Below are positions 9,003 through 19,342 of a stretch of 24,114 nt of DNA, piece after piece. The first letter of the stretch is position 1; every line of letters begins with the position of its first letter. Source of the DNA: Silene noctiflora (taxonomy: Eukaryota > Streptophyta > Magnoliopsida > Caryophyllales > Caryophyllaceae); NCBI GenBank assembly GCA_009801015.1, contig VHZZ01009911.1, positions 35,760 to 59,873 of the forward strand. The letters are read 5' to 3'. Under the pieces are notes generated by a model that saw only the letters and a program-made list of their open reading frames with translations, had not been told where the DNA came from and made no database searches. The position numbers and the translations under genes were made by a program.

Positions 9003-9137
9003 GTAGCCACCACGAACCACGGTTCACCATTAATCCTAATTAGGTGAAATATTGGAGCACCGATTTGCTAGATTGTTGTTCAAAGTCTAGCCGTGTATCG
9101 TCCTAATTTGAGTGATTAGGTAGCCACCACGAACCAC
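9003..9137 (+). repeat. Direct repeat pair GTAGCCACCACGAACCAC
   Basis: The 18-mer occurs at 9003-9020 and again at 9120-9137. Both copies are followed within about 20 bp by a TAATCCTAATT segment. The first copy abuts the end of the element 1 LTR. It could be an older tandem duplication; I cannot assign it to a known repeat. Confidence 0.75.
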
Positions 9138-9790
9138 CAATAATCCTAATTTAATTAATTAAATAATAAAAATTGACATACCTTAATTCATCGTTAACAA
9201 ACAAATAAAATTTGATTGATTAATTAAAACTCAACAAATAATATAAATAATTGATAAACAAGTAAATTAATTTATTAATTGGTAAATTAGAATCCATCTT
9301 TTAAGTTTTAAGTCATTTGAGCAGTTAAATTAAGTTTTAGGGAAAATGTTGATTTAAGAGTTAAAATTTGGTTCAGTTTTGGGTGAAAATGGTACAAAAT
9401 AGAAAATGTTTATGAAAAAGTGTATGTGAAAGAGTAAAGTTTGTATATGAAAAAACAATTAGGTATTGATAATAGTAATAATATAATTAATATTAACAAT
9501 GTTATTAATAATATTATTATTAATTCATATTAATAGTCGTATTCATAATAATATTGGTAACTAGGTAGAATCTCGTGCTTCGTACGGTTTGTTTGTATAT
9601 GCTATATAATATTCTTTTTGTTGAAACATAAGTAAATTGTTTGTTTTTATTTTATCTTTCTAAGTATGCTTTTTTTATTTTGCAGAAAGAATAATTTGCA
9701 CAATTTTCAGACCCACAATTTAATATTGATGTAAAAGTGTTTTCATTGGAATTATATAGCTAATATTTAATTTTATGTTTATTTAATTAG

Positions 9791-9901
9791 TCTCCCTTAA
9801 GACGGATATATCCATCTTACCATTAAAAATGAGTCAATGTATCATTCTACTTAACTTGACATGTCTTAAACATAAGCGAATATACCCGTTTTAAATAAGA
9901 A
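9791..9901. mobile_element. MITE-like foldback, about 111 bp
   Basis: The left end (TCTCCCTTAAGACGGATATA) and the reverse complement of the right end (TTCTTATTTAAAACGGGTATATTC) form an imperfect terminal inverted repeat of about 24 bp. The left arm contains the near-palindrome TAAGACGGATATATCC/ATCTTA at 9798-9819. No open frame is inside. I found no clear target duplication, so the call is tentative. Confidence 0.5.
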
Positions 9902-10322
9902 TTTGTGGTGCTCATTAACTTATTGTCCATATAATTGTACTTTATAATTTATATAAAGTTTTTTTATTTAGCATCGGCTACTTTGTTTCATACCCATCTT
10001 ACCAATTTAAATGATGACATATCTATTACTTTTTATATTCCTCCAATTTTAAGAACACAATAAACGGATGTAGTATATCTAATGAATAAGAGAGCGAGAG
10101 TGACAATTTGATAATTTGATCATCATTCCCTTCTAATATAAAAAATTAAAACCTTAATCTCAATAAGATGATAACTTCCCTCTTGGGTTATAATTCTTAG
10201 CGAACATAATCATACACACATATATTCAATTATCCACAACTAATATAGAAACATATTAATGATATCACTATATGTGTGATTCAACTTTGCTATTCATATG
10301 ATCTAAATGATGTTGAATAATG

Positions 10323-10413
10323 CTCCCTTCTACTCAATCACTTTATTTATCTTTGATTAAAATATTACTCACAAATAATATAAAAGGTAATCAAATGAAT
10401 TGAATGGAGGGAG
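10323..10413. mobile_element. Stowaway-like MITE, 91 bp, decayed
   Basis: The segment begins CTCCCTTCTACTCAATCAC and ends with the imperfect reverse complement ...TTGAATGGAGGGAG. The arms agree over about 30 bp with several mismatches. CTCCCT ends are typical of Stowaway (Tc1/mariner) MITEs, which duplicate TA. The right flank is TA but the left is TG, so one TA may have mutated. The length equals that of the better-preserved MITE at 19252-19342, although the internal sequence differs. Confidence 0.6.
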
Positions 10414-10537
10414 TATACACTCGATGCCCGTATCACTGGACACTAACAAATCAAAATGCTTATCCCCTTTAAATCTATTGTTTTTTTTTCTTTTACGGAA
10501 AGTATGATCAATTCCAACGTTCTCGTGGAATCACGGG

Positions 10538-10542
10538 TTCTC
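10538..10542. repeat. Left target-site duplication of element 3 (TTCTC)
   Basis: TTCTC lies directly outside the left LTR, which starts TGTGACATCC at 10543. The same pentamer lies directly outside the right end at 23236-23240. Confidence 0.85.
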
Positions 10543-12051
10543 TGTGACATCCCCACTTATCCAAGAGCCTTAAGCTAGGCATCTCAGATAAAAGACGGTG
10601 TTACCATTTCAGTTACCTAACATAAATAGTACAGAAACTCCGAACCAAAGGTACTTTAAATAAAATAAAGAATGATAAAACAAACGTCCGCATTGGACTA
10701 CAAATCTCTCGGCCAAACTATGCCAACAATAGAAATGAACTAGTTTAAATTATTACAAACCAACAAGTGAGTTTCTAGTAAATAAATGTTTAATAAAAAA
10801 AAAAAAAAAAAAAAACTAGGTGATAGACACGATTCCAGCGCACTCGTCCCATCCCAAGCAAATCATCTAGCAATTATACCTATATTAATCTGTTTCCATG
10901 ACAGAAATAGACATTTAACACACACAACACCCAAACAAGTTAATCTCATAATCTTAAATAAAATAAAGGAACAATAAGTGAATAATACGATATAAACAAA
11001 GGAAATAAATATCAAGTCACTCGGGCACTGTCTCAATAATAAGTCATGTAGTTTGTTGCCACGGCTCTCAGCCTAAGCTCAACCACACCATGTGAACAAG
11101 TCATGCTAGGTCCAGGGCTAACTCCTTACACCGTACCCTGCTTGTCGTATACGTCCAAGGTCCACGGCTCTTCCACATCCCCGTGCATGGCCTATACAAA
11201 CTCATCTCATCTCGCAACCACGATTCCAAACAAAACTGAATGCCAATATAATAAATAATAACAATATAAATGACAACGACAATATTTTTCCACAATGCCA
11301 AGTTCCATTTTTAAATCAATTTAATATGGCAATTCATGATGAAAAATAATAAAATGTCATCTTATGATATGAAATAATTAACCATCAACAATCCCAAGTA
11401 AACGACCAAACAAGCTGACAATGAACCACATTCAACACAACTAATAAGCATTCATGGCAACTGGCAAGTAAAGCACATAAGAAAACCCCGCATACAAATG
11501 TTGAGTAGCTAGCCTACCTTTAGCAAATATCCCAAGCTCCGCAAATAGTATTAAAAAGCTTCCTCAAGAAAACCGTCACCTAAGCAAAATAAATAACATT
11601 CAATTACTACTAGCCAAATAAATTACAACACGAAAATAAGAAATATCCGTCTCAAACAGTACCCATAACCCCAGGTAACACTGGTTCAGCCGTGTTGGCA
11701 GCCCCCTATTAGTCCCCTTTTTCAGCACCACCAACAGTGGCTGACCACCACCATCTACGGTGGTCAGGCCATGGGCCATCAGTCCTAATGCATCCATGAC
11801 AGCCCCTCAAACAACCTAAAACACTTGCTACTATACCCATACGAAGCGAAGCAGCTACGACCATAAAAGCTACAACAATAATAATACTGCAGCTACACAA
11901 AACCACATCCTGCAATACAACAATAATAATAACAACACGACACAACACTGAAGACCGTCTAAGATGAAAAAGCCACAAATAGCAGCCCGCACACGGCTTC
12001 CTTACAATCCCTTATCACCCATATGCCATGTATAAGACGATCTTAACACAA

Positions 12052-12091
12052 GGTATAAGATAGTATAAGATGGTATAGTATGGCATAAAAT
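12052..12091 (-). repeat. 10-bp tandem repeat in the element 3 3' LTR
   Basis: Four units read GGTATAAGAT, AGTATAAGAT, GGTATAGTAT and GGCATAAAAT on the + strand. The same four-unit array is in the 5' LTR at 19798-19837 with slightly different substitutions, so it predates integration. Confidence 0.8.
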
Positions 12092-12184
12092 GGTACACTA
12101 ACCCAACACAATACATCCTAACACAATATAGACTATCCAAACCTCATTCCATAGTCACTTTTCACAAATAAAACCGTCTTAATG

Positions 12185-12244
12185 NNNNNNNNNNNNNNNN
12201 NNNNNNNNNNNNNNNNNNNNNNNNNNNNNNNNNNNNNNNNNNNN
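12185..12244. other. 60-N assembly gap, probably spurious
   Basis: Sixty Ns sit between two identical 29-bp copies of CACTTTTCACAAATAAAACC... (12156-12184 and 12245-12273). The other LTR has this segment once (about 19891-19919) and continues without a break. The simplest reading is two overlapping contigs that were not merged, so the true gap is zero or negative. Confidence 0.85.
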
Positions 12245-12708
12245 CACTTTTCACAAATAAAACCGTCTTAATGAAATATATTCAAAACCCCCAAATTATA
12301 ATTCTAGGGTTACGAAAATTGAACCAAAATACTACAAAATTGTTCTACTATTTGAATAAAAGGAATTAAGATAGTCTACTTACGAATTAGAATGAAAAAC
12401 GAGCTAGAAATCGCCCCCAAAATCCGATCAAAGACCCCCTTCCTTCGTGTGTGTTCGTCACTGCTCAACGTGCTCTCCTCCTTTTTTTTTGTGTTTGATT
12501 ATGTAATAAAATAGATTTTGTGATTTAATTTTATGAGTATATATCAAGGGTCATTGGGTTGTAACATACTCGGCCCAAACCGAGTTAATGAAGCCTTGTT
12601 TTATTTTATTTTTTTCTCCCTCTTTTCTAAACCGTCTCAACTTATTAATTCCGACTCATAATAAAATATAAAATGCTACTTAAACCTTATAAAATTACGG
12701 GTATTACA

Positions 12709-12745
12709 GTCTTCCCCCCTTAAAATGAACTTCGTCCCGAAGTTC
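12709..12745 (-). other. Element 3: PPT and conserved palindrome
   Basis: On the - strand the sequence AAGGGGGGAAGAC directly precedes the 3' LTR start and is a good polypurine tract for plus-strand priming. The inverted repeat GAACTTCGTCCCGAAGTTC lies at 12727-12745, 18 bp from the LTR. Elements 1 and 2 have the same arrangement (17 and 19 bp from the LTR). Confidence 0.85.
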
Positions 12746-12865
12746 ACCTAAGACAAACACGAGACCAACCTACCAAAGAGCATAAATTACTGAATTTATA
12801 CGGTGTTTTACATTCCACCCTCATAAAAAGAAGGTTACGTCCCCGTAACCTATAGACGATACCTA

Positions 12866-13060
12866 TGGAAATAGATGAGGATACTTCTCGCGCATAGAGA
12901 CTTTTGTCTCCCATGTAGCCTCTTCCACCTTACGATTAGACCATAGCACCTTTACTAAAGACACTTCAACATTCCTAGTCATGCGAACTCTGGTGTCCAG
13001 TATCTCATCAGGGACTTCTTCATAGGTTAGCTGCTCACCTAGCTCAATATTTTTAATTTC
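12866..13060 (-). pseudogene. Element 3: chromodomain
   Basis: This is the C-terminal domain that, in chromoviruses, directs integration to marked chromatin. Readable residues include LTYEEVPDEILDTRVRMTRN, then VKVLWSNRKVEEATWE and KYPHLFP before the TAG. The WSNxxxEEATWE core is the usual plant chromovirus form. This part of the frame is open from 13681 to the stop, so the domain itself is uninterrupted. Confidence 0.9.
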
Positions 13061-14241
13061 CAGCACATGTGATGGATTACTTACATATTTCCTCAGCTGC
13101 GACACGTGCAACACATTATGAACTCGTGCTAGAGCAAGTGGTAACGCTAGACGGTACGCTACTTCTCCAACTCTATCCAGAATCTCATATGGTCCTACAT
13201 ATTTCAGACTTAGCTTCTCAAGCTTCCCAAATCTCATAACACCCTTCATTGGTGACACTTTAAGTAACACCTTATCACCAACTGCAAACTCAATCTCAGA
13301 TCTTCTTAAGTATGCGTAACTTTTATAGCGATCTTGTGCAGCTTTTATCTTCTGCCTGATTACTTGTACTTGTTCAATCATCTCTTGGACCATTTCAAGC
13401 CCTACCACCATCCTCTCAGCACTATCATCCCGACAAATCGGACTCCTACACCTCATTCCATACAAAGCCTCAAAAGGTGTCATGCCAGTACTAGCATGGT
13501 AACTGTTATTATAAGAAAATTCAATCAAATCCAACATTTCCTCCCACGAACCCCAAAACTCCATCATACAGGCTCGAAGTATGTCTTCCAAAGTTTGGAT
13601 CGTTCGCTCTGTCTTCCCATCAGTAGCTGGATAGAATGTTGTACTTATCATTAAAGTATACACTCCTCCAATTTTTGCCAAAACTTAGATATGAACCTCG
13701 AATCTCAATCTGACATGATATCCTTAGGAATCCCATGTAATTTCACCACATTCCTCCTATATGCCTTAGCCAACTCAGCTTTACTCCAGGTATCTTTCAT
13801 AGGAATAAAGTGAGCGAACTTAGTTAATCGATCCACTATTTCCCATATCGTATTGTTCCCCTTCTGAGTCTGAGGCAATCCCACTATAAAGTCCACAGAG
13901 ATACTCTCCCATTTCCATTCAGGTATATCTAACGGTTGCACCTTCCCTTGCGGTTTTTTAAGCTCTCATTTCACCCTCTGGCACGTCAAATATCTAGCCA
14001 CAAATTCTGTTATTTCCCCCTTCATCCCTGACCACCAGAATGTATTTTTCAGGTCTTTGTATAAATTGTCTCCACCAGGATGCACTGAGTATGGTGTACC
14101 ATGAGCTTCAGATAAAATATTTTGCTTCAATTGATCATCACCTGGAACACACCATCGACCCTCAAAACGCAGACTTCCATCTGCATGTACTGTAACATGC
14201 GTGGGTTCCCCACTGGTGGAAAGATCCCACCATTTCTCCAT
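13061..14241 (-). pseudogene. Element 3: integrase
   Basis: The N-terminal zinc finger (fragment 13966-14241) keeps its two His (HGTPYSVH) and the last Cys, but the first Cys is Tyr (RYLTCQ; codon about 13992-13990), which should break zinc binding. The core starts with SVDFIVGLP; the first catalytic Asp is at 13893-13891. The second Asp (IMSD) is intact but is followed at once by a stop at 13705-13707 in place of the usual Arg. A frameshift lies near 13680, after which KTERTIQTLED carries the catalytic Glu (13609-13607). GPY/F (KYVGPYEILDRVGEVAYRL) follows at about 13206-13150. A stop or frame break also lies between the finger and the core (about 13942-13966). Confidence 0.9.
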
Positions 14242-14379
14242 CCTTGAATCAAACTGCTACTTCTCCCAAATTTCAGAATATAACTCAGGTTCAATCGTTA
14301 NATCNCCAATCNAATCCCCTTTTCTTATCACATAGATTCCCATCTTTTCCACCTCACCTTGCAATCTCATTCTTGACAT

Positions 14380-14850
14380 AGTTGTACACAAAGAATGCAC
14401 AGACTTCCTACTTAAGGCATCTGCCACAACATTCGCCTTTCTTTCATGATAAATTATCTCCATATCATAGTCTTCAATCAGTTTAATCCACCTCCTCTGC
14501 CTCACATTAAGCTCTTTTTGGGTATAAATGTACTTAAGGCTCTTACGATCAGAAAATACTTTGAAGGTAGCCCCATACAAATAATGTCTCCATAACTTCA
14601 AAGCAAACATGATAGCCTCCAACTCCAAATCTTGAGTAGGGTAATTCTCTTCATACGGTTTCAACTGCCTCGAAGCATAAGCTATCACCTTTCCCCTTTG
14701 CATCAACACACATCCTAGCCCATTCTTCAAAGCACCAGTATATACTTCAAAATCTTCACTCCCTTCAGGTAAAGCTAGAATAAGAGTTGTAGTCAAGCGC
14801 TCTTTTAATGATAGGAAAGCCATCTCACAACTCTCATCCCACTTAAACCT
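14380..14850 (-). pseudogene. Element 3: RNase H
   Basis: RNase H removes the RNA template during reverse transcription. The fragment 14257-14823 reads [18 protein letters not shown] where element 2 has YTDASKNG, so the first catalytic Asp is Gly (codon 14736-14734). The later motifs [17 protein letters not shown] and [21 protein letters not shown] are present. Three single Ns fall just downstream at 14301, 14305 and 14312. The missing Asp alone should abolish activity. Confidence 0.88.
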
Positions 14851-14974
14851 GTTCTTTTTTTCTCATTAATGCAGTCAAAGGCTTAGTTATTTTAGAGAAA
14901 TCCTTCACAAATCTCCTGTAGTAGCCAGCCAACCCCAGAAAACTTTTAATATCCCCCACATTCTTTGGTCTCTC

Positions 14975-15625
14975 CTATTTAGCCACTGCCTCAATCTTAG
15001 CTGGATCCACTAACACTCCCTTCTTATATACCACATGCCCCAAAAAGGCAACCTTCTCCAGCCAAAATTCACATTTACGTAGCTTAGAATATAAATCGTT
15101 ATCCCTCAAGGTCTGCAATACCATCCTCAAATGCTTTTCATGCTCCTCCTTATCCTTAGAATACACCAACATATCATCGATAAAGACTACTACGAACTGA
15201 TCCAAATAGGGAATAAACACTCGATTCATCAAGTCCATAAAGACTGCCGGTGCATTAGTCAACCCAAATGGCATAACAACAAATTCATAATGTCCATATC
15301 TAGTCCTAAATGTTGTCTTAGGGATATCTTCACTTTTAACTCTCAATTGATGGTACCTCGACCTCAAATCAATCTTAGAAAAAACCCCAGCACCACTTAA
15401 TTAGTCAAATAAGTCATCAATCTGAGGTAAAGGGTATCTGTTCTTTATGGTCGCATTGTTCAACTCCCTATAATCAATACATAAACGCATACTTCCATCC
15501 TTCTTCTTAAATAATAACACAGGTGCTCCCCAAGGGGATAATCTTGGTCTTATATAACCCTTGTCTAGTAATTCCTCCAACTGTTTCTTTAATTCCTCCA
15601 ATTCCTTTGGTCCTATCCACTAAAA
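14975..15625 (-). pseudogene. Element 3: reverse transcriptase
   Basis: RT copies element RNA to DNA. The fingers region reads [37 protein letters not shown] and [13 protein letters not shown]. After a stop (15399-15401, where relatives have Gln) come [22 protein letters not shown] and the catalytic FIDDM, whose two Asp are at 15178-15173, then [16 protein letters not shown]. The stretch that normally links the protease-RT boundary (after DVDFS) to PKELEEL is absent and the frame is shifted near 15610. A further stop lies at about 14974. The catalytic motif itself is intact. Confidence 0.9.
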
Positions 15626-15899
15626 TCCACATCCTTTTTTGGTGGTAACCCAGGAATGTCATCCGGAAAAACATCTTGAAAATCACATACCACATCAATA
15701 TTCCCATCACCCTTCTCCACGGCCCGCGTGTTCACTACTGACACAGAATTAGTTCTCCCATTCCTCAAACAAGACTTTAAGGTGACTGATGATATTAATT
15801 TTAATTTAGGTTTAACCAAAAATCCCTTATAAGACACTCTCATACCCTTTGGTCCCCTTAAAGACACTTTCTTTTGATAGCAGTCAATAAAGGCTTTGT

Positions 15900-16278
15900 T
15901 TACTCCCAGCCAGTCCATCCCCAGAATCACCTCAAAACCACCCAAAGGAAACTCAATTAAGTTCATAGGAAATAAAACCTCCCCAATTAAAATGGTCACC
16001 CCTTTAAACAAACTTTCACACTTAACTAACTCCCCAGAAGTTATATTTACGTCATCTTTAATTAGGTCAAAACTACCCAGGTCTAAGACTTTAGCATGAA
16101 TGCTTGAAACAAATGAATGGGTAGCCCCCGAATCGAACAAGACATAAGTAGTCTTAGAATTGACGAGAAAAATACCTGAAACCACATTCGCATCATTCTC
16201 TGCAGCTTCTCTTTCCATCATAAATAATTTGCCAGAAGACTTAACTCCCCCTTGCGCTGTAGTGGCCGAGCCCACCAT
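15900..16278 (-). pseudogene. Element 3: aspartic protease
   Basis: A retropepsin-type protease would cut the polyprotein. The open fragment 15613-16278 contains YVLFDSGATHSFVS with the catalytic Asp at 16134-16132, and later VILGMDWLGVNKAFIDC, the usual second conserved segment of plant gypsy proteases. This fragment is open through both. The join to gag upstream (about 16280-16310) is out of frame. Confidence 0.88.
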
Positions 16279-16289
16279 AGTCTTGGTCG

Positions 16290-17376
16290 TGGTTTGCTAC
16301 TGCCCGCCATTGTTAGACCTCTGATAGTCTCATTCCCATTACCATTGGAGCGTTTTTGGTTAAAATATTGATTGTAGCCGCCCCTCTGGTTGTTCTGCTG
16401 CCCTAAATAGCGATTTCCTCCAGAATTGGGTGCCGGTGTACGGTACCCTCCTTGATATCCATTTTCATAGCCTCCTTCATTATTACCATTCCTAGCTGAA
16501 GATCTGCACTTAACTTCCTTGTGCCCGAATTTACCACAACTAAAACAAGTCTGCTTTACCGGAGTGTTATAACCACGGTTACTCCCTCCGTAATTGCCAT
16601 TCCCGCCATTTCCTAACCCATTGGAGAAGTAGGCCCAGTACTAATTCTGCTTCTTGCTTCCTCCAGCTTCTTCACTTACTGTCTCAGTTTTCCTCTTTTC
16701 TCCCTTTGCTTTCTTCTCTTCTTTTAACATGTCAGATATCCTCTCCGCATGACCAGCTCGCTGGTACACCTCTTCCAGGGTGTTTGGCTCACCAGCTACT
16801 AGTCTCTTCTTTATGTTTGTAGTCAACCCCTTCTCGAACCTCATCGCCAAAATTTCATCATTGAAGTTCAGATCTGCAACATATTCTGACAGCTCCAGAA
16901 ATCGATTATGATAAGTCTCTACCGTCATATCATCTGTCATCTTGAAAGAGTCAAACTCAACCCTCATCTTGCTCCTGATATGTTCTGGAACAAATGTAGC
17001 TTGCAAAATCTTCTTGAATCCCTTCCACTTCACGTACGGTCTGTTATTATTAGCAGCAGCTTCTCTTATGGCCTCCTTACTACAAGTCCATCACAGCCTA
17101 GCATTTCCTTTCAAGTAGAACGCAGCTTAATCCACTTGCATCTCTGCAGGACAACTCATCAGTTCGAATATGTTGTCAGACTTGCTACACCAGTCTCTGA
17201 GTGCTGATACCATCATACTTGGTTGGATTGTGCCTTGCAATAGCATCACTCATTTTCGCAGGATCTTGGGTCGAACTCTTAGCCTTCAACGCAGCATTCA
17301 AGGCTTCATTTGTAGCTATAAGTCGGTCGATCTCCTATTGAGACATCGGTGTGGATATATATTTCTTTGGAGGCAT
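16290..17376 (-). pseudogene. Element 3: gag with CCHC zinc knuckle
   Basis: Gag forms the particle and binds element RNA. The ATG at 17376 opens MPPKKYISTPMSQ and is then stopped by TAG. A frameshift follows near 17210. Further stops interrupt the capsid part. The longest open piece (16641-17033) reads KWKGFKKILQATFVPEHIR, VETYHNRFLELSEYVADL and a Lys/Glu-rich end. A Gly/Asn/Tyr/Arg-rich stretch surrounds the zinc knuckle CFSCGKFGHKEVKC at 16547-16506, an intact C-X2-C-X4-H-X4-C motif. The start is chosen because it is the first ATG that leads into gag-like sequence after the leader. Confidence 0.88.
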
Positions 17377-18180
17377 TATGAAATTCTATTAAAAATAAAT
17401 AAGAATTATGAGACAAGGAATGAGCATTTGCTTATTGGAGCTATTTCAGATATATTATATATATACTACTATTAATTGAAGGCTCAAAAGGAATGATGAG
17501 AATAAATCCATGCATCAACAATAAACTACTCAGTCGGGTTTATTTCACCCCGAACTGAGGTAAATAATATCGATATCAGCCTTCTTAGAAGCATAAATCT
17601 TTATCCTTAAGCACCTCTAAACATTCTAATATCCCCTATCATACACTAAACTTCCTACTTGGCTTAGGGGCACACGTTCCGCATGTTATATCTACAGTAC
17701 TGTACACATAAGAATTCACATGCTCACATTGTACACTAACATGTTACGTAAATAGACATTAGTCACTAATATACATGTTTTCATGGAAATGCAGTATGTC
17801 TTTTCCTTTTTATTTAGCATATTTCATGGATACCTGGCATTGGGCATTTTTAAATTCATTTCACTGAACCTTATAGTTTTTCACCCTCCACGGGTACTTA
17901 CCTTTTAGCCATTTTGGCTAATTCTATCATATTGTACCTGTATTTTCCGTTAGTTCCATAATCATATAAAATAATACATAAAAGCATCCACTCTAGCTAC
18001 CCATTCTCCTTTACTCTCCCCGGGGTGCCCGATTCAAAACTAGAAGGGCCATAACCCGAATTAAAGACGTCTCCCTAACCCGAGCTTGGGGGGCTTCTAA
18101 TAGTTCCTACCCGGTGTTCATTTTATTTAGACACGTCTTAGGTTCATTTAATTCATTTGTTTTGTGCCCTAGAACCCTCT
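17377..18180 (-). other. Element 3: 5' leader between PBS and gag
   Basis: About 800 bp with no coding content lie between the primer site and the gag ATG, as expected for an untranslated leader holding packaging signals. One visible structure is an inverted repeat CTCAGTCGGG ... CCCGAACTGAG at 17529-17559 with a loop of about 10 nt. Short TATA-rich runs near 17450-17465 look like simple sequence. Confidence 0.75.
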
Positions 18181-18191
18181 CTCTAATACCA
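18181..18191 (-). other. Element 3: primer binding site (tRNA-iMet)
   Basis: On the - strand TGGTATTAGAG begins three bases after the 5' LTR end. It matches the plant initiator-Met tRNA 3'-end complement TGGTATCAGAG with one C-to-T change. This fixes the LTR boundary at 18195 and the element orientation. Confidence 0.88.
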
Positions 18192-19251
18192 CTTTGTAAC
18201 ACCACCACTTATCCAAGAGCCTTAGGCTAGGCATCTCAGATAAAAGACGACGTTACCATCTCATTTACCTGACGTAAATAGTACAGAAACTCCGAATCAA
18301 AGGTACTTTAAATAAAATAAAGAATGATAAAAAAAAAACGTCTGCATTGGACTACAAATCTCTCGGCCAAACTATGCCAAAAATAGAAATGAACTAGTTT
18401 AAATTATTACAAACCAACAAGTGACTTTCTAGTAAACAAATTTTTAAGTGAAAAAAAACTAGGTGATAGACACGATTCCAGCGCACTCGTCCTATCCCAA
18501 GCAAATCATCCAGCAATTATACCTATAATGATTTGTTCCCATGACGGAAACAGACATTTAAGACACACAACACCCAAACAAGTTAACCTCATAATCTTAA
18601 ATAAAATAAAGGAACAATAAGTGAATAATGCGATATAAACAAAAGAAACAAATATCAAGTCACTCGACCCCTGTCTCATTATTAAGTCAACTAGTATGTT
18701 GCCACGGCTCTCAGCCCAAGCTCAACCATACCATGTGAACAAGTCATGCCAGGTCCAGGGCTAACTCCTTACACCAAGCCCTGCCTGTCCTATACGTCCA
18801 AGGTCCACGGCTCTTCCACATCCTCGTGCCTGGCCTATACAAACCCATCTCATCTCGTAACCACGATGCCAAACAAAACCTAATGCCAATATAATAACTA
18901 ATAACAATATAAATGACAACGACAATATTTTTCCGCAATGTTAAGTTCCATTTTTAAATCATTGTAATATGCCAATTCATGATGAAAAAGAATAAAATGT
19001 CATCTTATGATATGAACATGCCAAATAAGCTGAACCAATAATTAACTATCAACAATCCCAAGTAAACGACCAAACAAGTTGACAATGAACCACATTCAAC
19101 ACAGCTAATAAGCATTCATGGAAAGTAAAGCACATAAGAAAACTCCGCATACAAATGTTGAGTAGCTATCCTACCTTTAGCAAATATCCAAGCTCAACAA
19201 ATAGTACTAAAAAGCTTTCTCGACAAAACCGTCACCTAAGCAAAATAAATA

Positions 19252-19342
19252 CTCCCTTCGATCCACACCAATGGTAACATGGACCCGCTTTTCTCCTCAC
19301 AAAAATTGGATCCATGTTACCATTGGTGTGGATCAGAGGGAG
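19252..19342. mobile_element. Stowaway-like MITE (91 bp) in the element 3 5' LTR
   Basis: It begins CTCCCTTCGATCCACACC and ends ...GGTGTGGATCAGAGGGAG. The inverted repeats cover more than 30 bp with few mismatches and the middle is about 25 bp. TA flanks both sides (19250-19251, 19343-19344). The 3' LTR of the same element lacks it and shows the empty site AAATAAATAACATTC near 11588-11602. It therefore inserted after element 3. It has no coding capacity and would depend on a Tc1/mariner transposase. Confidence 0.92.

Larger units (their letters stand above)
9002..10537. other. AT-rich non-coding flank
   Basis: I see no coding frame with recognisable motifs and no RNA gene on either strand. 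The stretch contains an 18-bp direct repeat (9003-9020 and 9120-9137) and two MITE-like foldbacks (9791-9901 and 10323-10413). The rest is AT-rich sequence with simple ATT/TAA runs, for example around 9460-9560. Confidence 0.6.
10543..12708 (-). repeat. Element 3: 3' LTR
   Basis: In element orientation the LTR starts TGTAATACCC at 12708 and ends at 10543, where GTGTTACA has decayed to the complement of TGTGACAT. It aligns with 18195-20403. It contains an inverted repeat ACTCGG-6-CCGAGT (12568-12585), a TATATA at 12538-12543, a 10-bp tandem at 12052-12091 and a run of about 20 A near 10793-10814. A 60-N gap is at 12185-12244. The site matching the MITE in the 5' LTR is empty here (near 11596). 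Confidence 0.92.
12863..17376 (-). pseudogene. Element 3: broken gag-pol polyprotein
   Basis: Tekay-type elements encode one gag-pol polyprotein. Here it is cut into pieces by stops and frameshifts, with open fragments at 16641-17033, 15613-16278, 15401-15601, 14975-15367, 14257-14823, 13966-14241, 13705-13941 and 12863-13681. All domains are present in the usual order: gag with a zinc knuckle, protease, RT, RNase H, integrase and chromodomain, ending at a TAG (12863-12865). The reading is on the - strand from an ATG at 17376. Several stops fall where relatives have CAG, CAA or CGA, which suggests C-to-T decay. A short stretch between the protease and RT (near 15610) is missing as well. No functional product is expected; the domain entries give details. 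Confidence 0.92.

Noticed and set aside
10793..10814. A-run that could be a LINE or SINE tail.
   Set aside because: The sister LTR has a shorter A-run at the same place with continuous LTR on both sides, so this is homopolymer growth, not an insertion.
11101..11301. Paired - strand frames at 11101-11301 and 18744-18938 with similar peptides.
   Set aside because: The similarity follows from the two LTRs being copies; there is no known domain and the frames lie in U5/R-like sequence.
13334..13654. 106-codon + strand frame opposite the element 3 integrase.
   Set aside because: Shadow of the - strand integrase, which has clear family motifs.
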